DNA of 64,000 nt from Glandiceps talaboti (taxonomy: Eukaryota; Hemichordata; Enteropneusta; Spengelidae), in contig NC_135552.1 in NCBI RefSeq assembly GCF_964340395.1, positions 12,773,194 to 12,837,193 of the forward strand, read 5' to 3'. A program made the position numbers and the translations under genes. Under the pieces are notes generated by a model. The model was not told the origin of the DNA, searched no databases, and saw only the letters and a program-made list of their open reading frames with translations. Positions within the stretch are counted from its first letter, which is position 1; each line of letters begins with the position of its first letter. Of this stretch, positions 14,434-28,200 are shown in pieces.

Positions 14434-14437
<4 letters not shown>
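14257..14437. mobile_element. MITE family B, copy 1 (CACTGTGTG / CACACTG ends)
   Basis: Non-coding element sharing most of its length with 29716-29877, including the words TTACTATGTGGTGACTCA and TTTGGCTATC. The terminal inverted repeats CCTCTAA...TTAGAGG are visible. Both ends run into (GT)n tracts, probably grown from the GTGTG in the terminus; the 3' (GT)n occupies 14436-14466. Confidence 0.75.
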
Positions 14438-14467
<30 letters not shown>

Positions 14468-14742
14468 TGTGTATGCATACTTATGTACATAATACACAAA
14501 CGGAAACTGTCTATCAATTTACATAACGAACACATGATCAAACTACAGGAAACTACATCAAACCAGTTGGCGTGTCAGCTAAGAACTTGCACAAGGAGTT
14601 AATCGACCCCATACACTGAATTCAAAGAGCACCACAGGGATGTAAAATATGACAGCACTGACATCATATCATATATGAAACTTCATTATCCTGTACACAC
14701 ACATTACAATAGAACATGGAGGCGTCATCCTGGAAATCTGTG

Positions 14743-17700
14743 TTATGAAGAGGCTACACTTGTAGAAGGTGCTTTATTACGGATTCCTGGCTGCAAATAT
14801 CCATCTTTGGCTAGTGTTAGCACATCTGCTCTGGAATCCTTCTGGTATACAAGACATCGTCTGATAAATTGCTGTTGAGAAAACATTTCAATGTACCTTG
14901 AATTGGTTGCTTGATTGCAAAATACAATTTGGTATTTCAGTTTGGTTTTTAAATTGACAACTGCTATGTATCCACTTTAAAAACTGCACCTAATTCGACG
15001 AGAAGTAACAGTCATGAAAGAATGGTTCAGTTTCTGGGAAAGAGTCATGCAGTGTTACATTTTGTACACTTCCAGACTGTGATACTGGGTATACATTTTT
15101 GTTGACTTCCAGTGTTCACCTATCACAACTACAACATGATTATATCCTCATCAACAAGGCAGCACTATGAACCATTTACGTGATCCACTTCATGCCACAA
15201 TATAAAAATGTTATGTTGAGCCTGTCTTAGTGTATCAATACTGTATCTTGCCATTGTAGTAAGTTACTTTTATATATAAAGCATCACGCAATGTGTATTT
15301 AACGCTTCGAAGAACTTACACATTTTAACAATCACACACACTTGACATGAATTGTGTTCCATCTCCTATTGCTCCTCTCAGAATCACAATGAAACATCTG
15401 CTCTAGACACTGTAAAAAGGAGGTTTTGATAACTTACCTTAGCTTCTGCACTAACTACTGGCTTTGGTGGGAAATCTACTTCTGTTGCTTTCAGAATTGT
15501 ATTCTGTTCTAGAATGCTGGCTTGAGACAAATTATTGCCAAATGGCTGTAAAAAAATGTGTAAATGTAATACAGAGGCATGAATATCACTATAACTAGTT
15601 GAGTTGTCTGTAAATATACTCTCTTTGTATTATTACTGACATCACAAGAAAGAAGCCAGTTTTTTTTTAGTTTTACTTTTAGGTTTGTGAACCCTGGTAA
15701 ACAAAAGGGGGAAATATGGTAATATTTGCATTGCTTTCCATACTGTGTACAATTTTGTTGGAGAAACTGGTAAAAACATTAACATCTGGGGAAAGAGGTA
15801 AACTTTAACAACCTATCATCCTTTCCTAAAAACACTGAAATCTTGAAAGCGCTTACACCCTGATGCCTGCCTTTCAGTTATAGCTGACTATCGCAACCAT
15901 TGAAGTACTTATACTCTTTCCTCTAGATATAACCAATGCAATCTTTAAAGAATGGTACCATGTTAGGGCTGACCTACCTTTTTGCCATATAGACATTGAT
16001 AGAAGATAATTCCTACGGACCAAACATCAACTTTGGATGATATCTTGGGTGGTACTTTGCCAACCAAGAAACATTCAGGAGGTAAATACCTGCAATGAAT
16101 ACATGTATACACAATTTTGAGTGGAGTCATGATCTTTGAATGGTCAGAAAGGCTGGTTTATAATTATAATCTGCACATTGCCGGTTCAATCTTTGTTGCT
16201 GCCATGGCATTTCTCTGTAAAAGCAACAAATCTTTGGGACAGATTTGGACCACAACGGTACATAAAGTTAATCCTGTTTTTCCTAACTTTAGTTTTCTTT
16301 TTGTACAAATATTCCCTAGTAGAATGAGGATTAACCCTGCTGTATAAATAGAAACGTATAGGACAGAGGTTGCTAAGTGAAGGATTTAGTCTTCTGCAAA
16401 TACAGAGGCTGCAATGGATTGTATGCCCCCCTGCAAGTTGAGGAAGTGTAAGGCCAAAAAGCTTCTCTATAAGTAAACAATGATTTACTCACCAATATGT
16501 TCCAGCACCTTGTGAAGTCAAATCCATTCCACCATCATTTGAATTAAAGTTATCTTCATCCATGATTTTAGATAATCCAAAATCTGTAATCTTAATCTCC
16601 CCACTCACAGATCCTTTTCCAAGCAGTATATTACCTGAGAAGTTGGACAAAGACATAGTTTTTTTATTTGAAATCAATAAGTTTAACTTTTATTATTCAG
16701 ATTGACTGCAGTAAATGACAAGAAAGCTTGCATAAGATTACATGGGATTAGTCACTTGAATGGACTCTCTATGTATTTAAGTTTTGGAGTTATGCAGTAA
16801 TATAGCTTGATTTGTTACTCCAAACTCAAGTAAAAAGTGATATGCGCACTAAAAGTAATCCTTGTGTATATTTTTTTCTCCTATATTATCTGTGTTAAGT
16901 ATCTGTCCTACTCTTGGACTTGGACAGTCATCCCAGTCTTTAGTAAACATCCCCTCTGCTTAAACAAGGTCATGTTTGGCAATCTATTTAGTAATTTACT
17001 TAAATCAACAGCAGCAATTCTGACATCTGAATCCTGACATGTAATTTATTACTTGTATACAAAGTTCGTCAGCAACACAAACTACCCACTGGACATGACC
17101 TAAATTCCTTGTTGAAAATATACACTAAAACCCTGTTTTGTTTACAATTACACAAAAACAAGGTGATTTTGATTGTTCTGGTATAGAGATAAGAAAGGAC
17201 AGCCTATTACTAAAGACTTGTTTACAGAGTTAGAGAGGTTAGCCATAGTGACCTCTTGATCTCTACACACGGTTCAGTGACATCAATTTGTTGACAGCTG
17301 CTATGCCTGCTGCTTGTGAATTCCACATTCCACTTTCACAACAGATCTGTGACCGGACAACATACCGTACATCCTCTAATTCTATTAATGTACGCATTAT
17401 AATCACAGAGAACACATTTGATTTTTTATTAAACTGACTACCTGAAACAAGTTCTAAATATCCACCACTGTTGAAAAATTACCGGTTTCAGAATATACCA
17501 AATTCCTACTACTGGATAAATACTTACTAGTTCAAATTACTTACTCTGTATTAAACTGTTGGTATTGTTGTAAATTAATTAATACTCTATATTCACTGCC
17601 TTGACTGAGGTCATAAAATTCCTCTTGTGCAATACTAGTATTCTCTTTAAAATGGACATTCATAGTACTTTATCTCTTATAATTGAGCTTATACGGAGTC

Positions 17701-20700
17701 ATGTATACATACTTTTCATAAAAGAGAACTGTGGCCAAGCATTGTCTGTCAATGATACACATCAGGTAACTCTTGGAGGTCTGGCCCTATCTCTATTCCT
17801 AACCTAACCCTCACCCTTATTACCTAGCTTGAATAGCCATATATTGTAATAGTAAAGTCAGGTCCCTAACTGTTCTAAATTCATGATGACATAAATAAAA
17901 TACTTAATCTGTGTGGCACAGCTGAGTTTAATATAGTTTCCTTTATTACTCTGAATTGGGTCGGGACTAAAAGTAATACTTAAAGAGGTGATCAAACTAT
18001 TTCACGAGCAGTTTAATAGTAATCTTATCACCTGACATGAATAACAGTATATGTATTACAGCTCCAAAAAAATATCACTTCTTTTTCACAAAGAACAGTG
18101 ATATTGTTTCATCAAAAGACTAATTTTGTTCAATACAAGTCAATCATCACAGGAGAAAAGATCCGTAGCAATACACAGGCTTTATTCTTTCACCTGAATT
18201 TAATATCAACTACAATGTACTTTCACATGAATAAGGTTCAGTATATTGAATTTTGAACACTAATCTTTTCCAGTCACTGAACACTTTGCTATTTGACCTT
18301 GAAGGTCAAGGTCAAAACTTTGTATTTGAATTGAAAGCTTGCTTAGCTTATAAACATGGTTTATGCTAGTATTCTGGAAGGGTTGTGATTTCAGGCAGAG
18401 TGGCTATAACTTAGAATGAACACTGTTATTAGTTTACCATATTACAACAGTGTAGTTCTAAAAAGGCAATATGCTGTTACTAATATCATAAACCTTTATA
18501 TTTTCGTTACTACAAATTTTTGCGATATTACAGTCTTCAGCTAGTTCACAAAGACTAATTTTTTACTAATTACCAGACTGGGACATTGTGTTCATGTAAA
18601 AGAAGGCATTTTAGTTGCCACTTACTATTGCTTTTTTGTTTGTTTTCCAGCTAAATTAGTGAAAATTTCCAGGTTTACAGTAATACACATTTTAACACAA
18701 CACACACACTATTTGTAACATCAGCAATTATTACAATCAACACAAATACTCCATCATTACCTATAAATATATCCATAGTTATTCTGATTTTTTGTGTGCT
18801 TACATAAATACACTTACCTGGTTTAAGATCATAATGTATAACTGGTGGTTTTCTTTCATTCAAGTATTTCAAGGCACTAACAGTCTGCATGATGATAGAC
18901 CTAGCTTCCTTCTCTGGAACTATTTTATTTTGTTTTAAGTGGAAATCCAGATCATTACCATTGCAGTACTCTAAAACTGTACAAAACCTGGATAAAGACC
19001 AAATTTGATATCATTAAGAAATACATTTTAATGTCAATATTATAATCGCAAAATGAATCAATGACATTAAATGTTCTTGCAACATGCCAAATAAGATTGA
19101 CTTCAAATTAAATAGTTGGGAACTTGTTCAAAGCAAAATGATCGCATCAATGGCATGTGATTGGGGTAAAAAAATGTCATTCTGGTCAAAAAACTTTAAC
19201 TCCAAAACTACTGGGCAGATTGGTGTGAAATTCGGTGGGAACATTCTTAGGGATAGTAATAGTGAAGTTACCTAATAAATTTTTGAAACATATGACTTGG
19301 CAGGTTTTATTCCCAGGATAGTAAGTAGGTAAAATACTCCCAAACTAAATAGTCATATAACTGAAATTCTCCATCAAATTAAAGTGTAAGATAATAAAAA
19401 TTGTATTAGTTTACCTGACTTCCCCTCTAGTATTGGTGTTCCCTCCCCTTAGCAAAAACACTGACTTCCCCCTCTAGTACTGGTGTTCCCTCCCCTTACC
19501 AAACACACTGACTTCCCCCTCTAGTACTGGTGTTCCCTCCCCTTACCAAACACACTGACTTCCCCCTCTAGTACTGGTGTTCCCTCCCCTTACCAAACAC
19601 ACTGACTTCCCCCTCTAGTACTGGTGTTCCCTCCCCTTACCAAACACACTGACTTCCCCCTCTAGTACTGGTGTTCCCTCCCCTTACCAAACACACTGAC
19701 TTCCCCCTCTAGTACTGGTGTACCCTCCCCTTACCAAACACACTGACTTCCCCCTCTAGTACTGGTGTTCCCTCCCCTTACCAAACACACTGACTTCCCC
19801 CTCTAGTACTGGTGTACCCTCCCCTTACCAAACACACTGACTTCCCCCTCTAGTACTGGTGTTCCCTCCCCTTACCAAACACACTGACTTCCCCCTCTAG
19901 TACTGGTGTTCCCTCCCCTTACCAAACACACTGACTTCCCCCTCTAGTACTGGTGTACCCTCCCCTTACCAAACACACTGACTTCCCCCTCTAGTACTGG
20001 TGTTCCCTCCCCTTACCAAACACACTGACTTCCCCCTCTAGTACTGGTGTACCCTCCCCTTACCAAACACACTGACTTCCCCCTCTAGTACTGGTGTTCC
20101 CTCCCCTTACCAAACACACTGACTTCCCCCTCTAGTACTGGTGTACCCTCCCCTTACCAAACACACTGACTTCCCCCTCTAGTACTGGTGTTCCCTCCCC
20201 TTACCAAACACACTGACTTCCCCCTCTAGTACTGGTGTTCCCTCCCCTTACCAAACACACTGACTTCCCCCTCTAGTACTGGTGTTCCCTCCCCTTACCA
20301 AACACACTGACTTCCCCATCTAGTACTGGTGTACCCTCCCCTTACCAAACACACTGACTTCCCCCTCTAGTACTGGTGTTCCCTCCCCTTACCAAACACA
20401 CTGACTTCCCCCTCTAGTACGGGTGTACCCTCCCCTTAGCAAAAATACTGCTTGACACACAATAACCAACAACATGAAACAACTAGTTGTTGACCTTGGA
20501 GATGATGGTTTATAAGATAATACTGTACACAGAAAGGTCATTCTAGGATCACGGAATACAACATTGATAAATTTTATAATTGTAACTTACGAGTTGGAGT
20601 CAATTTCAAAGACATCATATAACTTTACAATTCTTGGATGATCTAGTGTCTTGTGAATGTTGTATTCTCTTAATGCATGCCTGCAAAAAAAACACAATTG

Positions 20701-22166
20701 TAAAGTTAGTCTACCTCATATAATATATACTGTCATTTTCATGTAAAGATTTTAAAAGTGATATTCGATTCCCCACTCATTATTTGTCAAGGCTTTCAAA
20801 CTTTACTGCAGGAGTACAAAGCTACTTGATATGTAATACATGAGTATACACTCAGGGGTGAACAAATCCACTGGTCCTGGGTCCGGGACTAGCGATTTTT
20901 TCGGGTGGATCACACAAATTTTACCTTGTCTGGTCCAACCTTACTGTTATAATGTTAATTAAAAATACCGCCAATGGCGTTGTAGCACAACTGTACAGTT
21001 TTTAAAAATGTTTATCCATATGGTAGTCCATGCTAACAATAAGTGGTCATTTGTTGAATGGCTACCCAGTTGCTTATCCAACCATGTTGCTATCTTTACG
21101 ATACATGCTATCATTTGGCTGTTGCTATGGGCGTGGTCATGTTGTTAGATATATTTGCAAACATTTTTGTATGTTTTCGGTCACTTGTGTATGAATTCCT
21201 GATATTATCTTTTCAATAAACGTGATTATTTGGCTGTTGCTATGGGCGTGGTCTTGTTGCTAGGCATATTTACATATATCTTTTGAATGTTTATTAAATT
21301 GTCTATCAATCCTGGTTGTTATCTTTGCAATATATGTGATCATTTGGCTGTTGCTATGGGCGTGGTCTTGTTGCTAGGCAAATTTACATACATATTTTGA
21401 ATGTTTATTCAATTGTCTATTAATCCCTGTTATCTTTGTGAAATACACGACCATTTCGCTGTTGCTATGGGCGTGGTCATGGTTGCTACGGTATTTGCAT
21501 ACATTTTTTGAATGTTTACTCATTTGCCTACCAGATGATGTTGGCATTTGACCAAAATATACTGCCATTTGGTCGTTGCTAAGGGCGTGGTCATGGTTGC
21601 TAGGGCCAATTTTGTCAAAATGTTTTGATGAAAATCTGCAGAATAACACTTTCAGAAACATCTCACCAAGTTTCAGACTCAGTGACTAAATAGTTTTTGA
21701 GATATAAGTTTTTGACCAAAAATGAACATTTTTACACCTAATTTGCATATCACTCATGGACTCACTGTATGCTTAATATCTCTTCATCCATACATCCCTA
21801 GATACATTCTCATTAAATTTCCGCCCCATCTGCTCAGTACTTTTGGAATTATAGATTTTTAACCAAAAAGACACATTTCTAGCCCTAATTTGCATATCAC
21901 TGATAGAATCATCATGTCATGAACAAATCTTACTTTACACCCCCTTCAGAATGTTCCCACCAAATTTCGCACTAATCTGCCCAGTAGTTTCTGAGTTTAA
22001 GTTTTTTGACCAAAAATCACATTTTTTTACCCAAATCACAGACCTGTGATGCGATCATTTTGATTTGAACAATTTCCCAACTAGACACCCAAGGTTATGG
22101 ACCCACCAAATATCATGGCAATCGGTTCAGCAGTTTTTGACTTTAAGTTGTTTACACACACACACA

Positions 22167-22216
<50 letters not shown>

Positions 22217-25200
22217 GACGCCGGGCGATCCCTATAGCACTACTGAACAAGTTCAGTTGTGCTAAAAACTATGTTAAAAAGTCGTCTGAATATACTTATT
22301 CATTGGCAAGATTTAATGTTTCACATTAGCAGGACCTGGGAACACTAATTCTTTCAGCAGGACCACTGGATTTTTTAAGGCACTGGTCCGGGGACCACCA
22401 GTTCACAAAGTGATTTGTTCACCCCTGTACACTGACTGTCACAGTACTATACACTACTCAGTTAACCTTTGACCTAGGCATATTGAATTTCTGCATGTAG
22501 GTCATCTCCTGTGATGTACTTTCTGAAGTCTGAAGGCATAAATCATTTCTGACTACATCATTTCTGATGGTATCTTTTCTAACAAATGAGACAGTAGCAC
22601 TAAGTCTAAAATAGAATATTTATGTATGCTGAAAAAATGTGAGGACTCGACTGGCATTTCAATTTCATCACTTTACTGAGATATAGTAATGCCATCATTG
22701 TTTATATGAGAAAATAATACTGACAATGAGTTTGATAAACTTTGTATTCTAAGCACATGATATTTAACACTGTCTTTTTGGTTTGCTATGTTTTTCAGTG
22801 TTTAAATTGATACTTAGATTCCTTTTCCAAAAGACTGTTCTGTTCGACTCTGTAAGTAGAAATGTTCACTTTAAATTATACACCCAGAGTCAATGAACAT
22901 TCATTCTCACAATTTTGCTTCCATCATGTACTGAATTCATTTTGCCAAATAAAATCAATTATTAATGCCCAATAAAAGAAATTGTGTGGTTCTGGTTACA
23001 CTCAATTTTAGAACAGGTGGGGTAGGTAGATTTTTATTTTATTTTATTACATTTTTTTTTTCATGTGTGAGTGTCTAGTTTTTTTGGGGTGTCTTCTTAA
23101 GTTGATGGCAGTTTCCGCATCCACTATTTCTCGTGAGACTTCACAATCTTTGCGATTTATAATTTTTTTCTCAAATACGTCAAAGAAATGTTTAGGGTCG
23201 GCAGTGAAAAGCTAGGTGGGGTCAGGTAACCGGAACCAAACATATTATTTTTTTTAGGCCTATTAAACCAGGGTACAGCATCAATTTTTTGAAGACTACA
23301 TTATTGATCAAGATGCTCATTTTATTCACATTTATCAAAGCTTCCACAAGAAAGCAATATATAGATTTCATGTTAATATTTCACTGAGGCTCAATATGAG
23401 ACTAGTCTCCCATCTGATTCTGAATCTGAGACCAACTTTATGCACACTACTAATACACTGATACCTTTGAGCTTAGTTTAGTGTTCAATGCAAACACATA
23501 CAAATTTTTGAATAAATTCATGACTTACTTTATGTAATTTGCTTTCTTATCTTCCTTCCAGTCTTTATTGAGTTGATGTACCTTACAGGCAACATATCTT
23601 TGCTCCTTTAAATCAAAACCCTGCATACAAAAAAAGATCATGATCACTTCCATGAAAGTAAGTACACAGCTAACATGGGTCAACAGTGTATGATCTTTCA
23701 CTTTCTCAAAAAGTTAAAGCCCAATTTTTGAATCCCACATTCTCACATTAGTATAATCTTATCAGTGGAAGCATAACGATTTGATGGGATCACTCGTTTG
23801 TTAAAGGGGACAGGGAGGGGCTTCAATTCCAGATTCTTGTAGTATGTTATCATATCAGTGGAGCCACAAGCATAGATATGATCATTCTTTCGTAAAGGAT
23901 CATTACAACCCACAACACCAAAGTAAAGCATTTTTTTTGTATCACAATCATGTATAGCATCCATATCAAGCATAAAAGTATACTGTTTCATTTGCTAATT
24001 GACAACATTAGAAAGACCACATGCTAGACTTGTAAATAAACCAATTGAAACAGTATACTTTTACACTTGATATGAATGCTATCAACAAGTGTAGCATATA
24101 GAAAGTGTTTTACTTCAGTATTACTCATTGTAATATGAATGCTATAAATGAGTAGCACATAGAGAAAGTGTTTTACTTCAGTGTTACTCATTGTAATATG
24201 AATGTTATAAATGAGTAGCACATAGAGAAAGTGTTTTACTTCAGTGTTACTCATTGTAATATGAATGCTATAAATGAGTAGCATATAGAGAAAGTGTTTT
24301 ACTTCAGTGTTACTCGTTGTAATTTCTATAGCTCTGCCAGACAACTGCTTTTCTCACCAAAATTTTAATCCTACCCCTTTCAACAATTGCTATCAAGACT
24401 TTGAGGTCATCTCCATTATCTAATCAACTGTATTACATTTGTCTTTTGTTGTATAATCATATGCCTTGAAATTCAAAAGACTGAAATATTCATCATTGTT
24501 AGTACTTTTCTCCTATATGTTTAGTGAGTGATAAAAGGCAGGAACACTAACCAACATCAAATCTTTACAGTCTACAATTCATATTGTCAGATGATATATA
24601 CCCATTTATGGCAGTCATTTACTGACATACACTGTATGTATAGGAAATCTGTTGTCATAAGAATTCTTGTAGAAACTAATGATATGTGGGTGACGTCATA
24701 TTAGTTATGACATCACCCTGTTTTCTTTTTACTTCCTGTGGGTGGGTAGGGTCAACTTATAATACCTATGGGTGATTACGATCAACTTGAACAAACTTTC
24801 ATACTGTCATACAGAGTCACTTGAAATGTAAAACATGGTTAAATCAACACCTAGTTTGAAAATGAAAATTTATTACAAAGTGAATCATCGAATGCTTATC
24901 TTATTGAGTTTTTAGCTATCAAAGGTATATGCATATAGTAACAATAAGTAACCAATCTCAAACTTATACCTGTAAGTTTTGATAACCGGTGACAATGTCA
25001 GGAAGTGAAACAGACACACACACACGTGTAGTTTCAATGACTTAGTATGAAATGTAATGTAATCTAGATGACATCTCACCTTATGTACTTCACTAAATCC
25101 CCCCTTTCCTAGTAAATGTAATAGTAGATAGCGTTCATTCAAGACTGGGTGGTCTTTAAACCTAGACTGGTCTTCATTGTGTATCCTCTTCAATTCTCGT

Positions 25201-28200
25201 ATATGTAGGTTGCGTTCTCGTTCTAATTTCTCCAATTCTACTTGAAGGTCTTGCTCCTCCTAGGGTTCAAACAAAATGAAAAGTTTGACTACACCACTGT
25301 AACATTTTTTTTTTACAAAGAACTGTTAGTGAAAATTCTGTTACAACAAATACACTCTTATGCCCCCCAACCTTTCACCTGTTAATGGTGCTGACTAACT
25401 CCAGTAACTCTGGGCTTATATATGGTGTTGCTATGAGAGATAACAGAGTACACATAAAGAGTGCCATACACAGACTACCCAAACTTGTATTTCGAATCGA
25501 GTACACGCTTTACTACTAGAAACTCTACATTATAATAAACCTCTGTCTAAACAAATCCAATAGAAAGAGGTTAGAGTGTACTGATTTGCACCCTGCCAGG
25601 ATATTTTGTCCCCCCCCCACCACCACTGACAAGGGGCTATGTTTTGTTCATGTTCAAGGGGGAGGGGTATTTAATGACAATGGTTGTATCATTCTATATA
25701 GCATTGATAAAATAATAAGCTTGGTTATCCTAGACCACTAAACTTCACTACATGACTGTTGTGGACCTGAGAAACAAGTTCAAGTTGGCAAAATCTATCC
25801 AAGTTCCTAAGTCATTAAAAGAGGTACCCCAAAATATGATGATACAAGGTATGGAGCTCTGACTCGTCTGAGCTGGTTTTGAAATTCTCAATTTCCATTC
25901 ACTAATCTACATTACCCGATGAGTACAACACCATTTGAGATCTACCACTAGTAATTTTGTATCACAGATTTTATTTCAATGCAATCTGTTCACTCAAAAA
26001 AATATATATTGACATCTTGTTGACATAATAGTTAATATAACACAATATGGGGCATAGAAAAGTGTTTTCACAAGCTGCAAATGAATCGTGCAAATTTGTT
26101 GTATTTCAGGATATAAATTCTATATTTCGTTGATATTTTGTGTAACTTTGTACTGGAATACAATGTAGGTCATTTATATTTTATGTTGAATTTGATTTTT
26201 AGATTTATATTCTATTAGCAAGAACATTTTTTACTGTGAATTTTATATACCATGAATTTACGTGGTGTAGGAAGCCATTGAGGCTTTTAAAGACCCCGTA
26301 CTGTTCTGAGGTGGTTATCAATACAGTAACACGCCTGAAAATGATCAATTGATGTAGTAGCAATAACCCGTTTCTGGTAAAATGTTCCAAATGTCCAAAT
26401 TTTACAAAGTATGGTATGATTATAGAACAGTGGACTGGCTGTACAATAGATGCACCTTTGCATTCACACTAGGGAGTTAAGAGTAGGGTAAGGTCACGGC
26501 TAGGAATTGGCTAAACTCCCTAGCATACCATTAACTTGTATGATACTCAATAAACAGCCACTACACAGTTCATAGACAGTAAAGTACATCGTGTCATTAA
26601 GCTTTAACCACTGTAGCACGACACATCACATCTGACACATTTCACAAACACAGAATTCTACATGTCCCCAATTCTCTACACAGCAAATATGAAGTACTTA
26701 CCTTTTTAAGGGCAGCAGCTCTAAGTTTTAGGATTTCTTCTTGTTCAAAGTATTCCTGTATTGTAAGTTGTGGTACCTGTGGCTTGAGGAAACCATCCTC
26801 ATTACCGTTGGCTCTAGGCTTAGCACTTTTACTACTTGAAGTCTGTGCTGAAGTACTAGGTTTTCTCTTGAGTAGCAGTTTACGGTGCCTTTCTAAATCT
26901 TCCCTCTCTGATGCTATGGTTTCTTGTTGCCTTCAAAACAAGGAAACAACACTTGAAATTACCGAATTTCTATCAGTTTTCAGCAACTATCCTGCTGTTT
27001 GCAAGGAAGCTTGTGCTATCATGGGATGGATTAAATCTTATGAAATACAGCCCACATTATTGCACTAAAGTACATTGTTCTGACAAATCTAGGGTTCGAT
27101 TATGCATGCCCGGGGAGCCTTGGACTGGGGTGGTTACTAACGCCACTTGGGCGCCTCGGGTTGCGTGAAAATTAAATACATTTTATTACATTTGTGGTAA
27201 CAATGATTAAATCCATGATTCTTGATAAATAAATTAGTCTGGCTTTCCAAAATACTTTGCTCACTAAAATATGGAGAGAGCTCCTCAAAATATGGTATTA
27301 TTCTTTGGAATTGATAAAAGTAATCAATCACATGTCGTTGTCCACCTTGGGGTCAAGTCAGGTCAATCCCAATGATAACACAGGCCCTGTGAGGAGAGTT
27401 GGATTCGGACACCTCAAGTATGATGATGTCATGTAATAATCGAATGCAACTTGAGGCAAATTTAGGTGTCTGAAGGCTTTTATGGTTGCATAATCGAATA
27501 CACCCCTTGCCATCATTCATGTTGTGGGCTTCAAGATAATTCAAGATAATGAATATATATATATATCCAATGTTATGTATCACTTGTATACATTGTATAA
27601 GATTTGGCAGAAATCAGCACTAAAATACAACAAACAGTGTGACATGCAAGGAAAAGCTTGATTATGACATCTGACCTTGGATATTATATTGTGAATTTAT
27701 TATTTTGGCACACACAAACTTGAGCTGAAAGACAATTTTCCCCATTTTGGCTTTACTCTATTTTGGTTGATAACCATTTTTTGACAAGAGTGCACTTACA
27801 GACACATCATTTTGTGATTAACGGTCTTGAATTGAAACAAATATGTCTTCATTTAGAATTTATACCAGTCAAAGTGATTCCATTTTCACACACATTTATT
27901 TTGGCACAAATATTGTTTCAGCTGAATAAACTCAAATACATTTAGCTCCAAAATATATGCATTGATAGAAATTGTCAGTGTACACTTACTTCATAAGATC
28001 AGTGAAAGAAAACCCATCTTGCCAGCTTTCTACAAAGGAGGCACCTTGCCTTTGAGTTGTAAATTGACCAAGTCGTAATCTATTTTCCATACTACGTTGT
28101 CTAATTTCTTTCTTTTCTTGTATCGACTGTAACGTAAACAAGACATGGTAATGACTTATCATATTGTGTAATGCTGCTGACTATTACAAAATGTCTGCCA

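Larger units (their letters stand above)
7793..14742. other. Intergenic region / 3' side of TLK, no supported gene
   Basis: No exon with a recognisable product was found on either strand. Part of it, next to 14743, must be the TLK 3' UTR, whose end I cannot place. It holds a MITE near 11.6 kb, a degenerate ~75-bp duplication (about 9430-9500 and 9650-9725) and a tetranucleotide microsatellite at 14.1-14.25 kb. Confidence 0.5.

Noticed and set aside
19415-20450. CRISPR-like array of regular repeats
   Set aside because: Units are contiguous with no unique spacers, and the genome is eukaryotic; it is a minisatellite.
24024-24344. 106-residue repetitive minus-strand frame
   Set aside because: Translation of the 63-bp minisatellite inside a TLK intron.
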